Part shown: one piece after another, positions 1 through 6,325 of the stretch
How positions within the stretch are numbered: the first letter of the stretch is position 1
Layout of the letters: the number at the start of each line of letters is the position of its first letter
From: Actinomycetota bacterium
Lineage (GTDB): Bacteria > Actinomycetota > Thermoleophilia > Gaiellales > Gaiellaceae
Direction of reading: 5' to 3'
Assembly: GCA_013817555.1 (NCBI GenBank)
Contig: JACDCN010000120.1
Span: 1 to 6,589 of the forward strand
DNA length: 6,589 bases
Made by a program: the position numbers and the translations under genes
The notes under the pieces: model-generated
Database searches by the model: none
Seen by the model: the letters and a program-made list of their open reading frames with translations, nothing else
What the model was told of the DNA's origin: nothing

Positions 1-479
1 GCACAGGAGTACGTCATCGTTTCGTCGAGCATCAAGCGGAAAAGGTTGTTCCCGAGGTCGTAGTGGTAGCCGATGTGTCGTCGTGCCCGGAGAAGACCCT
101 GGCGCGTGTTCGGACGATGCCGCGCGTTCAAGAGCCGGGCGAGGCGAGGATGGCGTTCGCGCGCCGCACGAGCATTCCGAAATAGCAGAGCGATGAACGC
201 CGGCAGGTCATCGGCACCCCACTCTCCTGCCGTGTACGACTCGCCCAGCCCGATGGTGCCGCGCGTGGCCACGCGGCGAAAAAACTGATTGCTCCGGATC
301 TCCATCGCGACCGGATCGCCCGTTCCGAAGTGGCGGACCGAGCCGTCGGGAAGCCGAACCTCCAGCGCACCGGCCTCGAGCCCGGCCAACGCCCGCTCGA
401 GCAGCGACATCGCTAACCGCTCGAAGAGCCGACCGCGTGGCGGGGGAGCCGCGCGCAGCGTCCGCTCGACGGTGCTCAC
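1..479 (-). CDS. Cyclopropane-fatty-acyl-phospholipid synthase-like SAM-dependent methyltransferase (partial, C-terminus beyond window)
   Basis: This is the first 159 residues of a CFA/mycolic-acid cyclopropane synthase family protein. The family transfers a methyl or methylene carbon from S-adenosylmethionine to the double bond of a membrane-lipid acyl chain. I read it directly from the minus strand. Family-typical features are a lipid-proximal N-terminal region with GLGESY (about 87-92) followed by GEWGADDL, and then the hallmark block around H135-S157: HIGYHYDLGNN followed by LDETMTYSC. The SAM-binding glycine motif expected shortly after this lies off the left edge, so catalytic competence cannot be judged. 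The start chosen is GTG at 479-477, because it overlaps the TGA of the DUF1365 gene as GTGA, exactly as at the previous junction. An in-frame ATG at 410-408 (residue 24) is the alternative. It is the last visible gene of the oxidoreductase-DUF1365-methyltransferase operon. The product may be a cyclopropane, a methyl-branched chain or a precursor of a furan fatty acid; sequence alone does not decide. Confidence 0.92.
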   Translation of the reverse strand, partial: MSTVERTLRAAPPPRGRLFERLAMSLLERALAGLEAGALEVRLPDGSVRHFGTGDPVAMEIRSNQFFRRVATRGTIGLGESYTAGEWGADDLPAFIALLFRNARAARERHPRLARLLNARHRPNTRQGLLRARRHIGYHYDLGNNLFRLMLDETMTYSC

Positions 480-1219
480 CGACGCACCGAGCCCTCGCCG
501 GGGACGAAGGGCGGCTTGCGGTGGAAAGGGACCCGCTTCGCGATGAGCCTGAGCGCCTGCCAGTGGATCAACGCCGTTACCTGCAGCGGCATGAGGGGAT
601 AGCGCACGAGCATCCGGGCGAGACTCGCATTGGTCAGCTCGCGCCGCTCGAGGTGAAGAACTGCGGTCAGCGGGCGCGTCGCGCCTTCTCTCACGTGGAT
701 CCGTGCCCAGAGCTCGTCCCCCGGCTCGGAGAATGCGTACTCGTAGTCAAGGTCGAGACCGAAGAAGGGGGAGACATGGAGACGCTTCGCGTGCTCGTAA
801 TGAAGCGACGGTCCCTTGAGCAACTCCGGCAGGCGCTCGCCGAAGGTGTTGGCGAGCTCCGCCACGATCCCGGCGAGTCGTCCCTTCGGCCCGTAGCACC
901 AGTGGAACGTCACGGGGTTGAAGACGTAGCCGAGAACGCGGAGCTGGGTGAGGGTGAGCACGCGGTCGACGACGGCGCCCCGTTCCGCGCAGAAGCGGAC
1001 GACAGCCTCCTTCAACGGCGTGCCGTCGCCGTCCAGGTAGTCGCGGTCGCGGAAGGAGACCACGTTCCGCCGGTTGCGGGAGAGCAGGGCGAGCCGACGC
1101 TCGATCTGCGGGAGCTCGTCCAAGTCGAGCAAGAAGTACGAAACCCGGTAGCGGAAGCTGTTGCGGCGCGGCTCCCGACGCGAGTGCATGAGCGAGCCTT
1201 CGTAGAGCGCGGACTTCAC
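476..1219 (-). CDS. DUF1365 family protein
   Basis: This is a 247-residue protein of the DUF1365 family, near the usual full length of about 250. Its biochemical function is not established. The family is repeatedly found beside amine-oxidase-type flavoproteins and CFA-like methyltransferases. Visible family blocks are the N-terminal YEGSLMHSR (6-14) and DLDEL (32-36), then YVFNPVTF (98-105), the ELANTFGE block (121-128), KRLHVSPF (145-152), and a C-terminal HWQALRL segment (219-225). The start chosen is GTG at 1219-1217, overlapping the TGA of the upstream oxidoreductase gene as GTGA and preceded by a G-rich stretch. A longer reading upstream is open but would overlap the oxidoreductase extensively and lacks family similarity. 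No clear signal peptide is seen. It probably acts with its neighbours on acyl chains, possibly as an accessory or lipid-handling subunit; that role is inferred from context. Confidence 0.92.
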   Translation of the reverse strand: MKSALYEGSLMHSRREPRRNSFRYRVSYFLLDLDELPQIERRLALLSRNRRNVVSFRDRDYLDGDGTPLKEAVVRFCAERGAVVDRVLTLTQLRVLGYVFNPVTFHWCYGPKGRLAGIVAELANTFGERLPELLKGPSLHYEHAKRLHVSPFFGLDLDYEYAFSEPGDELWARIHVREGATRPLTAVLHLERRELTNASLARMLVRYPLMPLQVTALIHWQALRLIAKRVPFHRKPPFVPGEGSVRR

Positions 1220-2433
1220 CAGTCCACCCCCAGCGCCGCCGCTGCGCGCACGCCGGACGCGAACCCGTCTTCGTGGAAGCCGTAGCCGTGGTACGCGCCT
1301 GCGTATTCGGTATGTCGCTGACCGGAGAGGATCGGAAGGTCTGCCTGCACCGCCATGCTCTCGAGCGTGTAGAGCGGGTGCGTGTAGACGGTGCGCATGA
1401 GCGCGCTCTCGGGGTCGATCTCCTCCGAGCGGTTGAGTGTGACGCAGTAATGCTTCTCCGTGTCGAGGCGTTGAAGCCGGTTCAGGTAGTACGTGACGGT
1501 CGGCTTGCTCGATCCGTTCAGCTGGTAGTTCCACGACGCCCGCGCGCTCCGGACGGACGGCAGAAAGCGCTCGTCGGTATGGAGGACGGCCTCGTTCGTC
1601 GTGTACTGCCACGCGCCGAGCAACTTCCGCTCGTCATCGCTCGGATCGGCGAGGAGCGCGAGCGACTGATCCGCGTGGGTGGCGATCACGACCTTGTCGA
1701 AGCGACGCGTCTCGCCGTCCTCGGCCACGATCTCGACACCGGCGCCGTCGCGCCGAATCGCCCGTACGCCTAGGCTGAGATGCACCTGACCGGGAAGCCG
1801 CTCGAGCAACGCAGAGATGTATGTCTGCGCGCCGCCCTCGATGGTCTGCCACCGGTGACGTCGGAGCCCGAGCATGCCGTGCCGTTCGAAGAAGCGGATC
1901 CCGTAGGCAGCGGGAAAGTCGAGCGCTCGCTCGGGCGCGCTCGACCAAAGCGCTGACGCGAGTGGCATCAGAAAGTGGGTGCGGAACCGTTGTGAGTAGC
2001 CTCGCTCCTTGACGTACGACCCAAGAGTCCGTCCTTCGAGGCTCTCGTCGGTGAGCGCGCCCTCGGCCGTGCGGAGCCAGCGGACGACTTCAGCCAGGAG
2101 CGAGAGGAAGCGCCTGTCCGCCAGCCGCCGCCCCTGTGCGAACGGCCTCCTGCCCGACCACTCGAGGCCACACTTGTCGCAGCTCACCGAGAAGGACATC
2201 TCCGAGCGGCGAGTGGCGACACCGAGCTCGTTGAGAAGGCGGCCGAAAACGGGGTAGTTCGGCTCGTTGTGAACGATGAAGCCGGTATCGAGTCCGAGCC
2301 CCTCATGCCGGAACGTGTTCACATGGCCGCCCGCGCGATCCGCCTGCTCGAAGAGCTCGACCTCGTGGGCCTTCGACAAGACGTAGGCGGCTCCGAGCCC
2401 GGCCACGCCTGCACCGACGATTGCTATCCGCAT
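1216..2433 (-). CDS. FAD-dependent amine-oxidase-type oxidoreductase, fatty-acid-modification cluster
   Basis: This is a 405-residue flavoprotein of the NAD(P)/FAD-binding amine-oxidase superfamily. The N-terminus carries the dinucleotide-binding fold: GAGVAG (7-12), the acidic residue ending the second strand (FEQ, E29), and the RAGGH flavin motif (33-37). The C-terminus has YHGYGFHEDG followed by a small-residue helix ending at ALGVDW, as in the subgroup that neighbours DUF1365 and CFA-like genes. The enzyme probably oxidises, reduces or isomerises unsaturated or methylated acyl chains on membrane lipid rather than amines; this is inferred from genomic context. The ATG at 2433 gives the glycine motif its normal distance from the start. 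No convincing Shine-Dalgarno sequence is visible in front of it, so a leaderless or weakly led transcript is possible. It is the promoter-proximal gene of the operon. Its stop overlaps the DUF1365 start by four bases, and the desaturase diverges from it. Confidence 0.92.
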   Translation of the reverse strand: MRIAIVGAGVAGLGAAYVLSKAHEVELFEQADRAGGHVNTFRHEGLGLDTGFIVHNEPNYPVFGRLLNELGVATRRSEMSFSVSCDKCGLEWSGRRPFAQGRRLADRRFLSLLAEVVRWLRTAEGALTDESLEGRTLGSYVKERGYSQRFRTHFLMPLASALWSSAPERALDFPAAYGIRFFERHGMLGLRRHRWQTIEGGAQTYISALLERLPGQVHLSLGVRAIRRDGAGVEIVAEDGETRRFDKVVIATHADQSLALLADPSDDERKLLGAWQYTTNEAVLHTDERFLPSVRSARASWNYQLNGSSKPTVTYYLNRLQRLDTEKHYCVTLNRSEEIDPESALMRTVYTHPLYTLESMAVQADLPILSGQRHTEYAGAYHGYGFHEDGFASGVRAAAALGVDW

Positions 2434-2503
2434 CGAACCGTATTCGCCCAGCTGAGAGCTTCGGTTGGCCCCTACGACGCCCTACAACGCACGAGTCGGT
2501 ACC
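2434..2503. promoter_or_regulatory. Divergent intergenic region between oxidoreductase operon and desaturase
   Basis: The minus-strand lipid operon (ATG at 2433) and the plus-strand desaturase (TTG at 2465 or GTG at 2504) start head to head with only 31 to 70 bases between them. Promoters for both must lie in or overlap this stretch, so co-regulation is plausible. I could not find a -35/-10 pair with good spacing. TTGCTA (2421-2426) and TATTCG (2441-2446) are only 14 bases apart. No operator-like palindrome stood out. The position is certain but no actual promoter element is demonstrated. Confidence 0.4.
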
Positions 2504-3451
2504 GTGGATCTCATCGCTTCAGCAGCCATACCCACCGGCACCGTACGACAACGGACGAGCTTCGCGAGCCAGCTCGTAACCATCATCGCCGTCGTCGTGC
2601 CTCCGCTCGGTCTTCTTTCCGCCATGGGCCTCCTCTGGGGAGTTGCATTCCACTGGCTGGATCTCGCGGTGCTGGTCGGGATGTACGTCGTCTGCGCGTT
2701 CGGGACGACGATCGGATTCCACCGCTACTTCACGCACAAGGGTTTCGAGACGAGCAACGTCGTCAAGGCGACGCTCGCAGTGCTCGGGTGCATGACGATG
2801 CAGGGGCCGTTGACGCAGTGGGTCACGGATCACCGCAAGCACCATGCGCTCTCCGACGAAGAAGGCGACCCGCACTCGCCCCACGTCGGCCACGGCGACG
2901 GGGTGTGGGGAGCGATCAAGGGGTTCGCGCACGCGCACGTGGGCTGGCTCTTCACGCTCAAGGGGATGGAGCGCGGCCGCGACTACGGGAAGGACCTGTA
3001 CGAGGACCGGCTCGTGCGGACGATCGACCGCCTCTACCTGGTGTGGGTCGTCCTCACGTTCGCGATCCCGTTTGCGTTCGGCTACATCTTCGGCGGTAGC
3101 GTCGCGCGCGGCGTCGAGGCAGCGGTCTGGGGTGGCCTGCTCCGAATCTTCCTCTACCAGCACGCCACCTTCGCGGTGAACTCGATCTGTCACATGTTCG
3201 GGCAGCGCGAGTACCGCTCGCGCGACGAGTCTCGCAACAACTGGCTGATCGCGGTGCTCGTCTTCGGCGAGGGCTGGCACAACAACCACCATGCGTTCCC
3301 GAGCTCGGCGCGGCACGGGCTGGCGCGCTGGCAGCTCGACGTGTCGTGGTGGGTGATCCGCGGTCTCGAGCGACTCCGCCTCGTCTGGAATGTGCGGCGC
3401 CCCTCGCCGGAGCAGATGGCGCGGCGCCGGTTGCAGCCCGACCCGGTCTGA
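2465..3451 (+). CDS. Membrane acyl-CoA / acyl-lipid fatty acid desaturase (delta-9 type)
   Basis: This is a diiron integral-membrane desaturase that would insert a double bond into a long-chain acyl group using O2 and an external electron donor. All histidine boxes are present (numbered from the TTG start): HRYFTH (86-91), HRKHH (123-127) followed by DPHSPH (135-140), NSICHMFG (239-246) and HNNHH (272-276). Hydrophobic segments at about 38-60, 64-82, 190-210 and 220-232 fit the usual four-helix topology. The length of 328 residues is normal for bacterial stearoyl-CoA-desaturase-like enzymes. The start is uncertain. TTG at 2465 has a GAGAG sequence (2454-2458) at reasonable spacing. GTG at 2504 would give 315 residues and a longer shared promoter gap. 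The gene diverges from the oxidoreductase-DUF1365-methyltransferase operon and may provide its unsaturated substrate. No fused cytochrome b5 or ferredoxin domain is seen, so the electron donor is elsewhere. Confidence 0.93.
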   Translation: MAPTTPYNARVGTVDLIASAAIPTGTVRQRTSFASQLVTIIAVVVPPLGLLSAMGLLWGVAFHWLDLAVLVGMYVVCAFGTTIGFHRYFTHKGFETSNVVKATLAVLGCMTMQGPLTQWVTDHRKHHALSDEEGDPHSPHVGHGDGVWGAIKGFAHAHVGWLFTLKGMERGRDYGKDLYEDRLVRTIDRLYLVWVVLTFAIPFAFGYIFGGSVARGVEAAVWGGLLRIFLYQHATFAVNSICHMFGQREYRSRDESRNNWLIAVLVFGEGWHNNHHAFPSSARHGLARWQLDVSWWVIRGLERLRLVWNVRRPSPEQMARRRLQPDPV

Positions 3452-3472
3452 GCGTCGCCATCTCGTCCTGTT
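3452..3472. other. Convergent gap between desaturase and sugar kinase
   Basis: The desaturase ends with TGA at 3449-3451 and the kinase on the other strand ends with TAG at 3475-3473, leaving 21 bases. No stem-loop with a T-tract is visible for either direction. Transcripts from the two operons may therefore overlap at their 3' ends or depend on factor-dependent termination. Confidence 0.6.
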
Positions 3473-4303
3473 CTAGATCGGTTCTGAGATCCCACTACGC
3501 TTGCGCTCCTCCAGGATCTCCGCGACGAGAGAGCTCGCCTTTTCCGCGGCGATGCGCGGGTCGTCGTCGTCACTACGGGCCGTGACATAACCAACCATGA
3601 ACACGTCGCCGGCGCCGGTCGTTTGCACGCCCAGGACTGGTCTTGCAGCCGGCACGTGCTGACCCTCTCCATTGACGTACAACATGCATCCCTCCGAGCC
3701 GTACGTGACGAGGATCTCCCGAATGCCGAGTGTGCGGGCCTGTCGCTCCTCGAACGGGCCGTCCGCGATGACGACTGCCTCGTCTTCTGCGAGCTTGAGC
3801 ACGGAGATCGACTCGAGCAGCGCCGGATCGAACGCAGCGTCGACCTTCATCGGGCCGATCTCGGGAACGCGGACCAGTCCCTGGCCGTCGTAGGAGACGG
3901 TTCGCCCGTCTCCGGCGAGCGCTGCCAGCGCCTCTGGCGGGAAGTCGCTCCGCAGAAGCGGCGCGACGTGCACCCAGGAGACGCCGGAGTCGATCGCGGC
4001 TGCATCGGCGTGCGACCATGGCTGGCCGATCGAGTCCACTGTCATCGTTCGAAGCTCGCCCTCGTACCTGAATCCGAAACCGTTGGTGGACTTCGCCGCC
4101 AGCGTCGTCAGAGGCACGCCGAGGGTCGAGAGTACCCGCTCGAAGAACTCTTGGTCCGCGGCTGCGTATCGCGTCAAGATCTGGCCCTCGCGTCCCAGCA
4201 TTCGTAGCGCCCGAGCCGCGAAGGACGGGCAGCCCCCTGCGCTTGGCGGCTCGCCGTCGATGCGGTCGACGGCGACGTTGCCCGCGACGGCGATCGTCGG
4301 CAC
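3473..4303 (-). CDS. PfkB/ribokinase-family carbohydrate kinase
   Basis: This is a 276-residue PfkB-family kinase, somewhat shorter than the typical ribokinase of about 300. It would phosphorylate the imported sugar or a related metabolite in the cytoplasm using ATP. The N-terminal strand AVAGNVAVDRI (5-15) and the substrate-side GG pair (23-24) match PfkB signature 1. TTGAGDVF (228-235) is the anion-hole/catalytic motif, with D233 as the expected base. The usual NxxE magnesium motif appears as AEDE (172-175), with Ala in place of Asn, which is a noticeable deviation. The start is GTG at 4303-4301, with AGG about eight bases ahead. It is the last gene of the transporter operon, 62 bases after the ATPase stop. 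The spacer holds an 18-codon open frame in the same reading frame as the kinase. The substrate is unknown; fructose, ribose or another pentose or polyol are all possible. Confidence 0.88.
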   Translation of the reverse strand: MPTIAVAGNVAVDRIDGEPPSAGGCPSFAARALRMLGREGQILTRYAAADQEFFERVLSTLGVPLTTLAAKSTNGFGFRYEGELRTMTVDSIGQPWSHADAAAIDSGVSWVHVAPLLRSDFPPEALAALAGDGRTVSYDGQGLVRVPEIGPMKVDAAFDPALLESISVLKLAEDEAVVIADGPFEERQARTLGIREILVTYGSEGCMLYVNGEGQHVPAARPVLGVQTTGAGDVFMVGYVTARSDDDDPRIAAEKASSLVAEILEERKRSGISEPI

Positions 4304-4312
4304 TCGCGGAGC

Positions 4313-4369
4313 CTACTTCGGTGCGCGTTCCGCTTCGTGCCGCATGGGGTCGAACGTGGCGCCGCTCAT
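4313..4369 (-). CDS. Possible 18-codon leader ORF in frame with the kinase
   Basis: The ATPase stop is embedded in ATGA. The ATG at 4369-4367 opens an 18-codon frame (MSGATFDPMRHEAERAPK) that ends at TAG (4315-4313), nine bases before the kinase GTG and in the same frame as the kinase. A GGAGGGG stretch lies about 14 bases upstream of the ATG, longer than ideal spacing. Three readings are possible: a coupling minigene that carries ribosomes from the ATPase to the kinase, a nonsense-interrupted N-terminal extension of the kinase, or chance. PfkB kinases usually start just where the GTG is, so an extension is not required for function. Confidence 0.35.
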   Translation of the reverse strand: MSGATFDPMRHEAERAPK

Positions 4370-5181
4370 TCGCTCGCGGTCAACCCCTCCAACTCGTCCG
4401 TGAGCTCGTCCAGCTCCGCACCTCCGGCCATCTGGCGCACGAGCTCGTCCCGTGACACCTTCCCCTTTTCGTAGTCACCGATAACGCGTCCCCGATTGAG
4501 GAGGATGAAGTGGTCGCCGACGGGGAAGGCGTGGTGCGGGTTGTGCGTGATGAAGATCACGCCGACGCCCCGATCGCGCGCCTGGAGGATGTACCGAAGG
4601 ACGATCCCCGCTTGTTTGACACCGAGCGCCGACGTGGGCTCGTCGAGGATGAGCACGCGGGCACCGAAATAGATCGCGCGCGCGATGGCGACCGCCTGCC
4701 GTTCACCGCCCGAAAGCGTGCCCACCGGTTGCTCGGGGTCCCGGACGTCGATGCCCATTTGAGCCATCTGCTCCCTCGCCGTCCTTTTCGCGAACGAGAC
4801 GTCGAGCCGGCTGAATGGCCCACGCCACTTCGTCGGTTCCTCGCCCAGGAAGAAGTTGCGCCAGATGGACATGAGCGGGCACATCGCCAAGTCCTGGTAC
4901 ACAGTCGCGATCCCACGGGCGCGCGCGTCGCGCGGGGAGTTGAAGTGAACGTCCTCGCCGTCGACGAGCATTCGCCCCTCGTCGTGCCGGTGGACACCGG
5001 AGACGATCTTGATGAAGCTCGACTTTCCGGCGCCGTTGTCCCCGAGGATGCACGTCACCTCGCCCGCGTCAACGCGAGCGGAGACGTCCTTCAGCGCGAC
5101 GACGTTGCCGAAGAACTTCGAGACGTGCTCGACCTCGAGGAGGTGCGAGGCGCCATTGTCGATCGCAGCGGCGACGGTCAT
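4366..5181 (-). CDS. Sugar ABC transporter ATP-binding protein, single-domain CUT2 (FrcA-like)
   Basis: This is a 271-residue ATPase that would power sugar import at the cytoplasmic face of the membrane. The ATPase motifs are all present: Walker A GDNGAGKSS (47-55), Q-loop Q96 in VYQDLAMCP, signature LSGGERQ (156-162), Walker B LILDE (177-181) and switch H213 in ITHNPHHAFPVGD. The YQDLAMCP and HHAFPVGD stretches are typical of the ribose/fructose class. Unlike RbsA, which has two ATPase domains in about 500 residues, this protein has one, as in FrcA. A working transporter would therefore need a homodimer. The start is ATG at 5181-5179, which overlaps the permease stop as ATGA and has AGAAGG just ahead. 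A 32-residue longer reading upstream lies inside the permease gene and is rejected. The gene sits between the permease and the kinase. Confidence 0.95.
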   Translation of the reverse strand: MTVAAAIDNGASHLLEVEHVSKFFGNVVALKDVSARVDAGEVTCILGDNGAGKSSFIKIVSGVHRHDEGRMLVDGEDVHFNSPRDARARGIATVYQDLAMCPLMSIWRNFFLGEEPTKWRGPFSRLDVSFAKRTAREQMAQMGIDVRDPEQPVGTLSGGERQAVAIARAIYFGARVLILDEPTSALGVKQAGIVLRYILQARDRGVGVIFITHNPHHAFPVGDHFILLNRGRVIGDYEKGKVSRDELVRQMAGGAELDELTDELEGLTASE

Positions 5182-6227
5182 CTCGCCTTCTGAGCGCGAT
5201 TGCGGATAAGCGTGTTCAGCACGACCGCGAGAAAGAGGATCACGCCCTGGAACGTGAACGTCCAGTTGCTGTCCCACTGCGCGAAGACGATCCCGAGCTG
5301 AACCATTCCGAGCATTGCGGCGCCGAAGAAGGTTCCAATCACCGACCCGTAGCCGCCGGTGAGGAGGCAGCCGCCGACGACCGCGCAGATGATGAAGATG
5401 AACTCGAGCCCGATTCCTTCCTGCGACTGCATCGATCGCAGCTCGAGCGCCTCGATGATCCCCATGAGCGATGCCACGCCCGAGGTCATCATGAAGAGCA
5501 TCACCTTGGTCCGCGCGACCGGAACCCCGATGTTCCGCGCCGCGACCGGATCACCGCCGGCGCCGTAGATCCAGTTCCCCAAGCGTGACTTCGAGAGCAG
5601 CCAGGCCCCGACGATCGTGAGCCCGATCCACCAGATCACCTTGAGCTTGAAGTCGTATTGGGTGATCTCCGACGCGATCCAGCGGCGCGCTGACTCGAAC
5701 CCATCCGCCGCATCGATGTCCTGGATCGCCGTCTGCCCCGTCAGTTTCAGGGTTAACGCGGCATTGACGCCCTGCAGGATGAAGAACGTCGCGAGCGTGA
5801 CGATGAAGCTCGGGAGGCGCGTCTTCACGACGGTGATGCCATTGAGAAAGCCGATGGTCAGGCCGAAGAGGAGCACGATCACCATCGCCGGCCAGATGTT
5901 CATATCGGCGTGCGTGCCGAGGTAGCCGAGGAGAAGCCCGGAGCTCCCGATCATCACTCCGGCGGAAAGATCGAACTCGCCGCCGATCATGAGCAGGGCG
6001 ACGGGCACCGCGATGATCCCGTACTGCGCCGCCTGGTCGGTCCAGCTTGCCCAGATGGCCGGGTCGCCGAACCAGTTGACCTCGCGCGCGAAGTACGAGA
6101 ACCCAAGGAAGACCGCGATCGCACCCACGAAGGCTCCGATGTCCGGCCGAGTGAGGAGCCGCTTGCCGAGGCCGATCTCGACGAGGCGCTCGTCGGAGGC
6201 TGCGGGCGGTACTGCTGCTGTGCTCAT
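5178..6227 (-). CDS. Sugar ABC transporter permease, RbsC/FrcC type
   Basis: This is a 349-residue integral membrane permease of the BPD_transp_2 family that forms the sugar channel of a CUT2 importer. Family blocks visible are GGEFDLSAG (82-90), the NG followed by a TRLPSFIVTLAT stretch (129-148), the cytoplasmic GGDPVAARNIGVP loop that contacts the ATPase (224-236), and GGCLLTGGYGSVIG (285-298). Strongly hydrophobic stretches at about 31-47, 68-82, 89-104, 112-128, 140-157, 198-211, 241-258, 275-291, 296-316 and 326-341 fit the usual 8-10 helices. A short insert with acidic and aromatic residues (about 165-195) separates the two halves and probably lies outside the membrane. The start is ATG at 6227, which lacks a clear Shine-Dalgarno sequence. 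The gene follows the binding-protein gene after a 98-base spacer with a hairpin and overlaps the ATPase gene by four bases. Confidence 0.95.
   Translation of the reverse strand: MSTAAVPPAASDERLVEIGLGKRLLTRPDIGAFVGAIAVFLGFSYFAREVNWFGDPAIWASWTDQAAQYGIIAVPVALLMIGGEFDLSAGVMIGSSGLLLGYLGTHADMNIWPAMVIVLLFGLTIGFLNGITVVKTRLPSFIVTLATFFILQGVNAALTLKLTGQTAIQDIDAADGFESARRWIASEITQYDFKLKVIWWIGLTIVGAWLLSKSRLGNWIYGAGGDPVAARNIGVPVARTKVMLFMMTSGVASLMGIIEALELRSMQSQEGIGLEFIFIICAVVGGCLLTGGYGSVIGTFFGAAMLGMVQLGIVFAQWDSNWTFTFQGVILFLAVVLNTLIRNRAQKAR
5186..5191 (-). promoter_or_regulatory. Ribosome binding site of the ATPase gene
   Basis: AGAAGG lies four bases before the ATG at 5181-5179, inside the end of the permease gene. 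It is what fixes this ATG as the start, instead of the longer in-frame reading that begins inside the permease gene. Confidence 0.65.
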
Positions 6228-6284
6228 CGGGTCGGGTCGCGGCTCGTTTGCGTCGTCTCCGAGAAGTGGGCGAGCCAGGGACGC

Positions 6285-6316
6285 ATGGGCGGACGGCTCG
6301 AAAGTCGCCCGCCCAT
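6285..6316 (-). other. Intergenic stem-loop with UUCG loop between binding-protein and permease genes
   Basis: The arms at 6316-6303 and 6298-6285 (minus-strand reading) are 14 bases each and pair with one G-U wobble and one A-C mismatch. They enclose a four-base UUCG loop. The outer eight base pairs are perfect (ATGGGCGG with CCGCCCAT). A further six-base pair of arms, GGACGC (6326-6321) and GCGTCC (6284-6279), can extend the stem past a four-base bulge and reaches the first base-paired position at the binding-protein stop codon. No U-tract follows, so it is not a classical intrinsic terminator. Its place suggests 3'-end protection or partial read-through that keeps binding-protein mRNA more abundant than permease mRNA, as REP-type structures do in malE-malF. 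The structure is seen in sequence; the role is inferred. Confidence 0.75.
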
Positions 6317-6325
6317 AAGCGCGTC

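Noticed and set aside
437..1285. Long plus-strand open frame of 282 codons
   Set aside because: It lies antisense to the DUF1365 gene and the start of the methyltransferase. Its translation has no recognisable motifs and reflects high-GC codon bias.
1220..1612. Long N-terminal extension of the DUF1365 frame
   Set aside because: It overlaps the oxidoreductase C-terminus, which is clearly coding. The extension is Arg/Pro-rich without family similarity, and the GTG at 1219 fits the family N-terminus.
2421..2446. TTGCTA and TATTCG as a plus-strand promoter
   Set aside because: The spacing is 14 bases instead of about 17, and the -10 match is weak.
2269..3099. Plus-strand open frame of 276 codons crossing the divergent region
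   Set aside because: It covers the start of the oxidoreductase on the opposite strand and shifts out of frame against the desaturase. Its Arg-rich composition is that of an off-frame reading.
2519..3316. Minus-strand open frame of 265 codons
   Set aside because: It is antisense to the desaturase, whose histidine boxes are complete on the plus strand. The antisense translation has no family features.
4510..5193. Plus-strand open frame of 227 codons
   Set aside because: It is the mirror of the ABC ATPase, whose full motif set is on the minus strand.
5182..5277. 32-residue N-terminal extension of the ATPase
   Set aside because: It lies within the permease coding region. The ATG at 5181 has AGAAGG ahead and the expected ATGA overlap.
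6228..6239. Short tandem repeat CGGGTCGGGTCG ahead of the permease start
   Set aside because: Two copies of a six-base unit in GC-rich sequence are easily expected by chance and have no clear role.
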